64,000 nucleotides of DNA. It comes from JAKIVR01 sp035933635 (GTDB lineage: Archaea; Thermoplasmatota; Thermoplasmata; Lutacidiplasmatales; UBA184). The notes under the pieces are model-generated. The model was not told the origin of the DNA and did not search any database. It saw only the letters and a program-made list of their open reading frames with translations. The stretch's first letter is position 1. The number at the start of each line of letters is the position of its first letter. Both the position numbers and the translations under genes were made by a program. The stretch covers positions 141,670 through 205,669 of the forward strand of contig DASYYY010000022.1 in the NCBI GenBank assembly GCA_035933635.1, in the 5' to 3' direction. Shown piece after piece: positions 8,646 to 15,825 of this stretch.

Positions 8646-9899
8646 ATCGTCCAAGGATACGATCCGCGCCCCCGCCCGGACGAGCGCCGCCCACTCCGAG
8701 CGCGCCGCACCGCCGGTGTAGTCACGGTCCGGTCCCGGAGGACCTCCGAGAAGGAACATCGGTGTGCGCCCGGCGAAGGGCCGCAAGTCCTCGAGGTTGA
8801 CGAGGTTCGAGGGACCGACGGCGAACGGCGCCACGACGATGGCCTCGGCGAGGGTGAGAAGCCGGCGGTGCTCGGCGCGCGCGGCTTCGCCGACCGGCGC
8901 GAACGGAACTTCGGCCGCGAAGACGACCTCGAGCTCCTCGGCGACCTGCGCGTCGGAGTCCAACAGGTTCAGCGCACCCGCCGTCAGCCGGAAGCCGGAC
9001 TCGGCGAGGCGGCGCAGGACCGGACCGGCCGCGCCACCCCCGCCGACCACATGGACGGTCCCGGCGCGTTGCGAACCGGCGCTCCGTCGCCGGCTCGGCT
9101 CGGTGAGCATCGGAAGCAGGTAGGGCTGGCCGGTGGCGGGGTCCCGGCGGAGCTCGGCGGTGACGCCCCAGACCTCGCGCAGCAGCGATTCCGAGAGCAC
9201 TTCGCGCGGCGGGCCATCATCGACGACCCGGCCCCGCGAAAGCACGGTCATCCGGTCCGCGAAACGGGCCGCGAGGTTCAGGTCGTGCATCGCCGCGATC
9301 ACGGTCCCTCCCCGGTCCGCGACCAGCCGGCGGACCCGTGCCAACAGGTCGAGCTCGTGCCCAATGTCCAGGTAGGCCGTGGGCTCGTCGAGCAGGAGGA
9401 CGGGCGCCTCCTGGACGAGCGCTCGAGCGAGTAGCGCCCGTTGCCGTTCGCCGCCGGAGAGCTCCAAGATCCCGGAGTCGGCCCGGTCGAGCAACCCGGC
9501 GTCGTCCAGGGCGGCCCGGGCCCGGCGCAGGTCCTGGGGACCCTCTACCTCGAAGGGCTCCCAGTGGGCGTACCGCCCGAACAACACGTAATCGACGACG
9601 CGGAGATTGTCCCGGGGGAACTCCTCCTGCGGAACCCATGCGACACGCCGCGCGCGTTCGCGGGCGCCCATCTCCAGGCTCGGCCGGCCGAGCAGGCGGA
9701 CCTGGCCCTCCGAGGGCCGCAAGAGTCCGAGCCCGGCCCGAAGCAGGGTGGTCTTGCCCGAACCGTTCGGTCCGGTGAGTGCGATGAACTCGCCGGATCG
9801 GGCCTCAAGGGAGACGTCGTGCAGCGCGACACGATCGCGGTAGCGCACCGTCACGTGGTCGGCGTGGAACGTCGGTGCCGAGGGGATCGAGGCGCTCAT
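8601..9899 (-). CDS. BtuD-like ABC importer ATPase with extra C-terminal domain
   Basis: Residues 1-260 form an ABC ATPase of the cobalamin/iron-chelate family: Walker A GPNGSGKTTLLRAG, Q-loop WVPQEE, signature LELSGGERQRALLAR, Walker B VLLLDEPTAYLDIG and the H-loop AAMHDLN. The remaining ~170 residues form a Rossmann-like module (TVHVVGGGGAAGPVLRRLAE, then EAIVVAPFAVGPSN and MFLLGGPPGPDRDY) not found in bacterial BtuD. Comparable extended ATPases occur in other archaea; the extra domain's role is unknown. The start ATG overlaps the permease stop by 4 bases. The gene powers the importer encoded just upstream. Confidence 0.9.
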   Translation of the reverse strand: MSASIPSAPTFHADHVTVRYRDRVALHDVSLEARSGEFIALTGPNGSGKTTLLRAGLGLLRPSEGQVRLLGRPSLEMGARERARRVAWVPQEEFPRDNLRVVDYVLFGRYAHWEPFEVEGPQDLRRARAALDDAGLLDRADSGILELSGGERQRALLARALVQEAPVLLLDEPTAYLDIGHELDLLARVRRLVADRGGTVIAAMHDLNLAARFADRMTVLSRGRVVDDGPPREVLSESLLREVWGVTAELRRDPATGQPYLLPMLTEPSRRRSAGSQRAGTVHVVGGGGAAGPVLRRLAESGFRLTAGALNLLDSDAQVAEELEVVFAAEVPFAPVGEAARAEHRRLLTLAEAIVVAPFAVGPSNLVNLEDLRPFAGRTPMFLLGGPPGPDRDYTGGAARSEWAALVRAGARIVSLDDLTVALAAARPAPTP

Positions 9900-10957
9900 A
9901 CGGCATCCCCCGCGCGTTGGAACCGGCGACGGTACAGCAGGTAGAGGAAGAACGGCGCGCCGGCGAACGACGTGAAGATCCCCACCGGCAGCACGCTCGC
10001 CGGGAACGCACCGACCGCGAGGTCGTTGGCGGCCAGGAGGAAGAAACCTCCCACCAGCGCCGAGCCCGGCAGGACATACCGGTAGTCCGGCCCGATGAGC
10101 CGTCGGACGATGTGGGGGGAGACCAGTCCGACGAATCCGATGATCCCGGTGAAGGCGACGGCGGTGCCGGTGCCGAGGGAGGAGTACAGCAGGAGCCGGC
10201 GGCGCACCTTCTCGGACTCGACCCCCAGGCTGTGGGCTACGTCGGAACCGAGCTGGAGGAGGTTGAGCTCGCGGGCGTAGAGTGAGAGCCCGACCCCGGC
10301 GATTAGCGCTCCGCCGAAGGCGATACCATCGCGGTTCCAGGTTGCCCCGCCGAGACCCCCGAGAAGCCAGAACGATACCTGGAGGCTACCCGTCGGGTTG
10401 TACAGGAGGAGGATCGAGAGGACCGCCGAAAGCATGCTCGCCAACGCCACGCCCGTCAAGAGCAGGGTCTCGACCGAGCTGCCGAGGACGCGGGCGGCGA
10501 CCAGGATGGCTCCCCCGGTGAGCACCGCGCCGACGAACGCGAACAGCGGCAGGAACAAGTTGGCGTCGGCCAGCCCGACCTGGAAGACGAACAGTACCGC
10601 TGCGCCGAGAGTACCCCCGGCCGAAAGTCCGAGGAGGTACGGGTCGGCGAGTGGGTTGCGGAAGGTCCCTTGCAGGGTTCCCCCGGAGATCCCGAGGGCC
10701 GCACCGGCGATCAGTGCGAGGAGGATTGCCGGAAGCCGGCTGTCCCAGATGATCTCCACCCATGCGTTGCACAGGCGTGGCGAGGCGCTCGTTCCGGAAC
10801 AGGGGTCCGGATACAGTACTCCACCCGTGAGCTGGTGCAGCAGGATCTGGAAGACCGCGTCCGCCGGGATCGGGACATTGCCGACCAGCGGGGACGTCAC
10901 AAGGAGCCCGAGGGCCGCGCCCCCGAGCGCCAAGGCGCCGACCCGACGCTGATTCAC
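9896..10957 (-). CDS. FecCD/BtuC-type ABC importer permease
   Basis: This 353-residue integral membrane protein has about ten hydrophobic helices. Family hallmarks are LPAILLALIAGAALGISGG, the GTLQGTFRNPLADPYLLGLSAGG loop that contacts the ATPase, and FTGIIGFVGLVSPHIVRRLIGPDYR near the end. An unusual extracytoplasmic loop at about residues 45-70 carries two cysteines (PCSGTS and RLCNAW) that could form a disulfide. It lies between the binding protein gene (60-base gap) and the ATPase (4-base overlap) in one operon. The substrate cannot be read from sequence; corrinoids, haem and siderophores are all possible. Confidence 0.93.
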   Translation of the reverse strand: MNQRRVGALALGGAALGLLVTSPLVGNVPIPADAVFQILLHQLTGGVLYPDPCSGTSASPRLCNAWVEIIWDSRLPAILLALIAGAALGISGGTLQGTFRNPLADPYLLGLSAGGTLGAAVLFVFQVGLADANLFLPLFAFVGAVLTGGAILVAARVLGSSVETLLLTGVALASMLSAVLSILLLYNPTGSLQVSFWLLGGLGGATWNRDGIAFGGALIAGVGLSLYARELNLLQLGSDVAHSLGVESEKVRRRLLLYSSLGTGTAVAFTGIIGFVGLVSPHIVRRLIGPDYRYVLPGSALVGGFFLLAANDLAVGAFPASVLPVGIFTSFAGAPFFLYLLYRRRFQRAGDAV

Positions 10958-11017
10958 GGGCGCTGCCCGAGGGTTGGGTCCTCCACGGGTCCCTCGAGCA
11001 CGGCGCGCTGCCGAGTC

Positions 11018-12043
11018 CTACTTCGGACCCGGGTGCAGAATGGCGAGCAGGGTCGGAACGGTCACCAGGATCATGGTCGGACCCGGCTCGGTCAGGAGTT
11101 CGGATGCGATCGGGTAGAGGTGACCGGAGGAGACCGCACCGAACTGCGCCCAGTTCGGGCCCTGAGAGTACACCGTCAGATTCACCCCGAAGCCTGTGGC
11201 GTAGACGATCGCAGAGGGATCGGCCACGAGCACCTGCGAGCCGCTGACCTCCGGATAGGCAAGGGTGGCGTTCGCCGCGACGCTCACCGCCGAGACCAGC
11301 TCGACGAGGGATTGGCCGAAGGTGCCCGGACCGTAGGTCCAGAAACCGAGGTTGTCCGCGTAGTAGGTGAGGAGCACAGAGGGGAAGGGGGTGCCGTTCG
11401 CCGAAAGGTTCGCCTGCAGCGCGGCCGCCCGACCGAGGACGGACTGAAGCTGGCCGACGAGCGTCGACGCCGCCGTCGCGACATGGAAGATCTGGGCGAG
11501 GAGCTGGATGTCGACGACGATCCCGCCGAGGGTGGACGGTTGGAGGATCAGCACGGGGATGTGGTAGGTCGTGCTGATCTCCTCAACGGTGCTCGCGCTG
11601 ACGATCGTTGAGGTCAGCACCAGGTCGGGGCTCGCGTTGAGCAACTGTTCGACGCTGAAACTCGGACCGGTCTGAACGCAGAGGTTGGACGAGAGGCTCC
11701 AGTTATGGATCTGGGCGGGGCTGTAGTCGGCCGAGAGCCCGCCCAGCGCCTGGGCGTAACAGTCCACTCCGACGATTCGCTCGCGGAGCCCCAAGCGGAC
11801 CATCGAGTCGGTGATGCTGGGCGAAAGTACGACGACCCGAGAGGGATCCGCCGGGACATTGACCGTGCGACCGGTGTCGTCGGTGACGGCGACCGTCCCG
11901 GGCGGAGCCGGGGTTGGACGGAGCTCGAAGTAGGCGGCGGTCGCGGCGACGGAGATCCCGGCGGCCACGAGGAGGGAGACGACCAGGACCGTGCGGGTCA
12001 CTCCGGCGGGTCGGCGATCCGCGGATTCCGGATTCAAGCTCAT
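11018..12043 (-). CDS. BtuF/FecB-type substrate-binding protein, membrane-anchored
   Basis: The 341-residue protein has a cytoplasmic stub, one N-terminal membrane helix (VLVVSLLVAAGISVAATAAYF) and a periplasmic-binding-protein type III fold. The fold is shown by VTDDTGRTVNVPADPSRVVVL at the first lobe, LLNASPDLVLTS, the helical linker around IQLLAQIFHVATAASTLVGQL, and the second lobe starting SVLLTYYADN. There is no lipobox cysteine, so anchoring is by the uncleaved helix rather than a lipid. Candidate ligand contacts cannot be assigned. It is the first gene of the importer operon, with a TATA box at leaderless spacing. Confidence 0.88.
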   Translation of the reverse strand: MSLNPESADRRPAGVTRTVLVVSLLVAAGISVAATAAYFELRPTPAPPGTVAVTDDTGRTVNVPADPSRVVVLSPSITDSMVRLGLRERIVGVDCYAQALGGLSADYSPAQIHNWSLSSNLCVQTGPSFSVEQLLNASPDLVLTSTIVSASTVEEISTTYHIPVLILQPSTLGGIVVDIQLLAQIFHVATAASTLVGQLQSVLGRAAALQANLSANGTPFPSVLLTYYADNLGFWTYGPGTFGQSLVELVSAVSVAANATLAYPEVSGSQVLVADPSAIVYATGFGVNLTVYSQGPNWAQFGAVSSGHLYPIASELLTEPGPTMILVTVPTLLAILHPGPK

Positions 12044-12063
12044 TGGATTTTCTTCAATCCACC

Positions 12064-12073
12064 TTTAATTTAA
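12064..12073 (-). promoter_or_regulatory. TATA box of the importer operon
   Basis: The minus strand reads TTAAATTAAA, centred about 25 bases before the ATG at 12043, with no ribosome-binding site between. This indicates a leaderless transcript for the binding protein gene. Confidence 0.65.
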
Positions 12074-12157
12074 GGGTTCCTGCGTAGGCGCCTCCCGCGG
12101 GCCGCCGGTCCCGCCCGCAACAAAGGATATCTCTCCGGGCCCCTCGGCCGCGAGGGA

Positions 12158-12317
12158 GGGAGCATAGGCTAACTTGGCAGACCAGCGGGCTCCAGTCAGT
12201 GTCCCGGGTCGGGCCACTGTGGATTGGGTCTGCGGAGAGGCGCACGCCGCCTCGATGACGAGTGACTGGAGCGCGCGGAGAGACCCGCATATGGGGGTTC
12301 AAATCCCCCTGCTCCCA
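12158..12317 (+). tRNA. tRNA-Trp (CCA), with an 87-base intron
   Basis: Exon 1 is 12158-12195 and exon 2 is 12283-12317. The acceptor stem GGGAGCA/TGCTCCC is perfect, followed by A73 (CCA is not encoded). T8, A14 and G18G19 are in place; the D stem has one mismatch (C12-A23). The anticodon stem GCGGG/CCCGC flanks C32 T33 CCA G37, giving anticodon CCA at 12192-12194. The T arm is GGGGG TTCAAAT CCCCC. The intron (12196-12282) follows position 37, the normal archaeal site. Outer helix GCGGG/CCCGC, central helix CTCC/GGAG (12190-12193 with 12277-12280) and three-base bulges AGT and AGA give a bulge-helix-bulge cut as AG|T and AG|A. A 6-bp hairpin (12237-12253) sits inside the intron. A box C/D guide, as in other euryarchaeal tRNA-Trp introns, is not clearly visible. 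Confidence 0.88.
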
Positions 12318-12385
12318 TTTTCCTCTCCGCCAACCCGCTTGCCAGAGATCGAGGATCCGAGAGGCCGCGATAATCGAGTCTGGTT

Positions 12386-12406
12386 TGGCCCGATGTAATC
12401 GGGCCA
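12386..12406 (+). other. Perfect 9-bp inverted repeat (hairpin)
   Basis: TGGCCCGAT, a GTA loop and ATCGGGCCA form a perfect stem between tRNA-Trp and the small membrane protein gene. It could be a terminator or processing signal for the tRNA, or an operator. No T-run follows. Confidence 0.5.
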
Positions 12407-12481
12407 GAGTCGGGTCCGACTTGGGCTCGAGTAGACCGTTCCGCGTTCCTCTTGAGCCGTGGTCAACTGGCGGGGGCCACG

Positions 12482-12733
12482 ATGGGTCCGGAGTTCGTCA
12501 TCCCGCCGGAAAGGCTTCGTAGGGTCCGCCTCGTGATGGTCGCCGCTGCCGCCGTGCTTTTCGGCCTTGGTGGTTATGTCGTCGTAACCACCGCGTTCTG
12601 GTACCCCAACCGCTGGGCGACGAACGCGGTGCTGGCGGGGGTGACGGTGGCTTTGGGTGTCTGGGCGTTGGTCTCGCCAGCCGTCTGGCCTCGTCTGATA
12701 CGGGCTGGTCGACCGCCTCAACGGCGCCAGTAG
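12482..12733 (+). CDS. Small two-helix membrane protein
   Basis: This predicted 83-residue protein was not recognised. After a short basic cytoplasmic segment (PPERLRRVR) come two hydrophobic helices, about residues 17-41 (VMVAAAAVLFGLGGYVVVTTAFW) and 48-68 (AVLAGVTVALGVWALVSPAVW), then a basic tail. ATG 12482 is preferred over an upstream TTG because a G-rich GGCGGGGG lies 5-10 bases ahead of it. The gene is flanked by tRNA-Trp on the left and a weak copy of the tRNA 3' end on the right, so it may be an inserted segment. It may not be translated; evidence is hydropathy and an open frame only. Confidence 0.45.
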   Translation: MGPEFVIPPERLRRVRLVMVAAAAVLFGLGGYVVVTTAFWYPNRWATNAVLAGVTVALGVWALVSPAVWPRLIRAGRPPQRRQ

Positions 12734-12868
12734 AAACTCGCGCGTGCGTGGTTGGCTCCCCTTGCTCCCACCTGCCTCTCCACGAGATTTGCCGGATTCG
12801 ATCGTCGACGTTAGGATCTCTGCAGTGCGGGGGAAAGGGTTCGCGCGCCGAACCGGGCCGACCCCGGC

Positions 12869-13609
12869 CTACGACTTGCACTCGTTTTCGCCTTGGGTGC
12901 CGCTGTACGACCCCGTGTAGTTCGACCCGCCGCCGCCCGTCGCTCCGGACGTCAGATACGCCTTGAAGTTCTCGGGAGTGCCGGCGTGGTCGCTGTTTTG
13001 GTAGCTGCTCAGCTTGTTGTCGTCTACGGGCTTGACACCGATCGCGGCGTTCGAGTGCGTGAACTTCGTATACACGGCCGCCGCCCACTTCCAATTGAAC
13101 GTGAGGCACTTGGAGGGCAGGAGGTGGACATCGCCGGATAGGTCTCCCGACCAGGTCACCTTCGAGCTGCCCGGAAGCCCCCCGGTCGGCACGTAGAAGG
13201 CGAACCCTGAGACGAAGACATCCCCCTTGTAACTCGCGGGCACGGTCGTCTTCCAGGTGAACGTCGTGGAGTCCCAGACGGTCGCGGCCGACGTAGCGGT
13301 CGTACTGAAATTGACCATCCCGCGCGGCACGTTCTTCGTGAACGTCGTACCGTTCGGCTCGGCAAAGGTCAGGGTCTGATTGGAGAACCAGACATGGGTC
13401 GTCGCGGTGGGCGAGGTGCCGACCCACTGGAGCACGCTCGCGAACCAGATCACGTCGCCGGCTGGGATGGTGGATGCGTTGAAGTTGGCCGTGATCGTTG
13501 TTTGGGCGGTCACTTCAGCACCGGCGAGGGGCACCAACAGGGCGCTCGCCAAGAGCAACGTGATCGCCGCAATCGCACCCGCAACCAGAGGGACTCTTTT
13601 CGCGTTCAT
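12869..13609 (-). CDS. Secreted protein, unknown function
   Basis: The 246-residue product starts MNAKRVPL and has a clear signal-peptide-like helix (LVAGAIAAITLLLASALLVPLAGA). The rest is Ser/Thr/Gly-rich beta-type sequence with several N-x-S/T sites (NQT, NGT, NYT) and two cysteines, one near the C-terminus (NECKS). It has no C-terminal membrane anchor, so it is either released or held by partners. A TATA-like TATTAAGTAA lies about 35 bases ahead of the ATG; a GTG at 13630 is too close to that box. It lies downstream of the pilin-like pair on the same strand. No family was recognised. Confidence 0.7.
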   Translation of the reverse strand: MNAKRVPLVAGAIAAITLLLASALLVPLAGAEVTAQTTITANFNASTIPAGDVIWFASVLQWVGTSPTATTHVWFSNQTLTFAEPNGTTFTKNVPRGMVNFSTTATSAATVWDSTTFTWKTTVPASYKGDVFVSGFAFYVPTGGLPGSSKVTWSGDLSGDVHLLPSKCLTFNWKWAAAVYTKFTHSNAAIGVKPVDDNKLSSYQNSDHAGTPENFKAYLTSGATGGGGSNYTGSYSGTQGENECKS

Positions 13610-13830
13610 GGGACCCGGCAGTCGTTGCACCGGCTGGAGTTACTTAATACGCACTCATGCAGGGGTCACCGGCTGGAAAGTTCGGGGCGGATTCTCGGGC
13701 TCGCGTCACCAGGTCGGTGGGACCTCGGGATGTCGGGCCATCCGCCCCTGGCCCAACGGAACATTTCCCGACACGACTCGAAGACCGTGAGTCGAGTCCC
13801 CGAGGGTCGCACGTAGTCGAATCGGAGCAA

Positions 13831-14316
13831 CTAGGTGACCCAGATCCCGCCCGTGAATTCGTAGTCGCCTCCGATCGTGGGGACCTGAAGGAGCATCGAG
13901 ACATTGACGACGCCTCCCCCGGGCAGGAGGTATGGCGGAGCCGGGAGGGCCCCTACCAGCCTCAGGGGGGGATCGACCGTCAGCCGAAGGAGAGTGTGGT
14001 TGACCGTGTCGGTGTTGGCAAACCGGACCCACCAGCTGAACGATCCCCCGGGGGGGAGGTTGATCGGCTCACAGGTGCAGTCGGCCTGGCTGAGGTAGTT
14101 GGTGTCGTTCCGGGCGTCGCCGATGTAGGTTGGGGTCAACTCGAAATCGACCACCGAAACCGTCGAACCCGACGCCCAACCGGTCGATGGCGGGGGAACC
14201 GGGTTCGCGACATAGCTCGCGAGCACGGCCACGATAACGAGCGCCGCGCCGCAAGCACCTCCGACGGCGAGCAAGAGCCGCTTCCCACCGAGTCCTCGGC
14301 CCGGATGGAATCGCAT
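13831..14316 (-). CDS. Secreted or membrane-anchored protein next to the pilin
   Basis: This 161-residue protein has a basic start (MRFHPGRGLGGKR), one N-terminal membrane helix (LLLAVGGACGAALVIVAVLASYVA) and an extracellular beta-rich domain. That domain holds a CTC cysteine pair (QADCTCEPINLPPG) and a segment that looks like an Ig or CARDB-type sandwich (NTDTVNHTLLRLTVDPPLRLV). Function is unknown. The ATG lies 3 bases after the stop of the pilin-like gene, so the two are co-translated; a role as a minor pilin or assembly partner is inferred from that alone. Confidence 0.75.
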   Translation of the reverse strand: MRFHPGRGLGGKRLLLAVGGACGAALVIVAVLASYVANPVPPPSTGWASGSTVSVVDFELTPTYIGDARNDTNYLSQADCTCEPINLPPGGSFSWWVRFANTDTVNHTLLRLTVDPPLRLVGALPAPPYLLPGGGVVNVSMLLQVPTIGGDYEFTGGIWVT

Positions 14317-14319
14317 CGG

Positions 14320-15198
14320 CTACGTGGCCCCGGGGGAGAGCAGACCCACCATCGACACTCGAAGGGCGAGCGCATCGGGCGGACCCAGGTACGCGACGGT
14401 TACCCCGCAGGCGCCGGCGACCAAGTAACAAGCGGGGTCCGGCACCCCGTGGTAATCATCGTCACATCCATTCAGGCCGTAAGAGCCGTTCGTGGCCGGG
14501 TTCGCGTTCGCGGCGTAGGAGGGTACCGGACAGGTTGATGGGAAAAGCTTCGAGTTGGATTGCACCGCGGAGTTCTGCCCGGCGTCGATCCAACACACGT
14601 CCAGCGTGGACGGAGCGAACCGGCAGGAAGGCGGTGTGAATCCTTCCGCGAAGATGACGAACCGATCCCCGGCTTGTAGACCGGTGGCACCCGGATCGAT
14701 CGCTTGGAAGAACATGAATCGATTGAATGCGGCCCTCGGGGGCACATAGCTCCCGCACGTACCGAGGGAGGGCACACCGCTCCCCGGCCCACCCCCGATC
14801 GTGCCGGTGCTGCCGGGGTTCCACTCCATCGCCGCCAGGGTCCCGGAAAGGTAGGTCGACCCGTCGCACGAGAAGTAGAGCTGTAACGACGACAGAGCGA
14901 GGTACGACGGCTGGAAGCTGGTCACGACGATCTCGATCGCCGTCAGCCCGTCACAGACCTGGGTGGCGTTGGCTCCCGAGCCCACGTTATGGCAGTCGGA
15001 GCCGTCGGCGTATGCCTCCGAAGGGACGGGGCTCTCCGTCTCGTACCATATCTGAACCGGGGTCGACGGGAACTGGACGCGAAAGCCCCACAGGACCGTC
15101 CCCGCGACGATCGTCAACCCGACGAGGAGGATCCCCCCGATGATGGGGGACACCCCGCGCGTGGCGGGGCGGCGGAGACGTCGCACGCGCGCGACCAT
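14320..15198 (-). CDS. Archaeal type IV pilin-like protein
   Basis: The 292-residue product has the class III signal peptide pattern: a basic leader (MVARVRRLRRPATRG) then VSPIIGGILLVGLTIVAGTVLWGF, the hydrophobic alpha-helix that archaeal prepilin peptidase exposes. Cleavage is expected before or near VSPIIGG. The exposed domain is large for a pilin and has many cysteines (for example CHNVG, FSCDG, GTCGS, PSCRF, CYLVAGACG), suggesting a disulfide-stabilised surface protein. ATG 15198 is chosen because TATAAAT sits 27-32 bases ahead; an upstream ATG at 15225 overlaps that box. It forms an operon with the next gene. Confidence 0.8.
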   Translation of the reverse strand: MVARVRRLRRPATRGVSPIIGGILLVGLTIVAGTVLWGFRVQFPSTPVQIWYETESPVPSEAYADGSDCHNVGSGANATQVCDGLTAIEIVVTSFQPSYLALSSLQLYFSCDGSTYLSGTLAAMEWNPGSTGTIGGGPGSGVPSLGTCGSYVPPRAAFNRFMFFQAIDPGATGLQAGDRFVIFAEGFTPPSCRFAPSTLDVCWIDAGQNSAVQSNSKLFPSTCPVPSYAANANPATNGSYGLNGCDDDYHGVPDPACYLVAGACGVTVAYLGPPDALALRVSMVGLLSPGAT

Positions 15199-15223
15199 CG
15201 GCGATAAATGGGGGCTGATGCGC

Positions 15224-15230
15224 ATTTATA
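15224..15230 (-). promoter_or_regulatory. TATA box of the pilin operon
   Basis: The minus strand reads TATAAAT about 27-32 bases before the ATG at 15198. It decides the start against the ATG at 15225, which falls within the box. Confidence 0.65.
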
Positions 15231-15825
15231 CTTACTCCACGACCGTCCGGCGAAAAGGGTCGGAACGGGGCACCTCCGCCCGGCGGTGGCGCACCGGCCA
15301 CGGCCGCCGCCCGTTCGGCCGCCCGTGGACCCTTCTATGCAGCCAGTAACGGGCAACTTCTTGCGGGGGGGTTGTTGGGGGCTCCCCAACAGGGGGAACG
15401 AATCTGCCCGAGTGCGTAGAAGCGCATCGATTTGCCACCGGAGCGGACCCGCCCGAAAGGCTCCACGCCATGCCCTGTGAGGGTGCGGTCGCTCGCCGAG
15501 GGGTGCGATCCGATACCGGAGAGGTTCGATTCTTCAATCTGTGCCGGCGTCACGCCGATATCTTCTGGGTGATGGGGTACATACCTGCGCCCGCCGCCCC
15601 CTAGGGCGTCGCGCGACGCCCTCGGAGTGGGGGGTCGCACGAGATTCCCACCGCGTCGCCCCGACAAGCGCCAACGAGGACGCCAACCCCTTCCCCGGTC
15701 CGGATTGCGCAGGGGGCCGTCGGCGCACCCCATATGGCGGGGCCCGCCGAGACAGGGGGGTGCTCAAGCCCGCGCGCCGACGGATGAACGTCCGCTACGA
15801 CCCGCGTCCTCCGGCCCGTCGAGAC
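15231..15825. other. Gene-poor region with two strong inverted repeats
   Basis: No convincing gene was found in about 600 bases; the open frames are low-complexity and arginine-rich. The region holds an 8-bp hairpin with a 3-base loop at 15373-15391 (TGTTGGGG/CCCCAACA), a 5-bp hairpin at 15545-15557 and a 20-base perfect palindrome at 15603-15622. A T-arm-like stretch near 15520 has no matching acceptor stem. An unrecognised RNA or a regulatory site is possible. Confidence 0.4.
15603..15622. repeat. 20-base perfect palindrome
   Basis: AGGGCGTCGCGCGACGCCCT reads the same on both strands. It lies in the gap between the decarboxylase end and the pilin promoter. It could be a dimeric regulator site or a terminator; there is no U-run. 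Confidence 0.6.

Noticed and set aside
12196..12282. Box C/D guide RNA in the tRNA-Trp intron
   Set aside because: Expected from other archaea, but only a GATGA fragment resembles box C and no CTGA box D sits at the right distance, so it is not annotated.
15515..15550. T-arm-like stretch suggesting a tRNA
   Set aside because: The stretch GAGAGGTTCGATTCTTC has a partly paired T stem, but no matching 5' acceptor strand or anticodon arm was found upstream.
15335..15733. 132-codon minus-strand frame in the gene-poor region
   Set aside because: Low-complexity and arginine/proline-rich, with no promoter, no ribosome-binding site and no recognisable domain.
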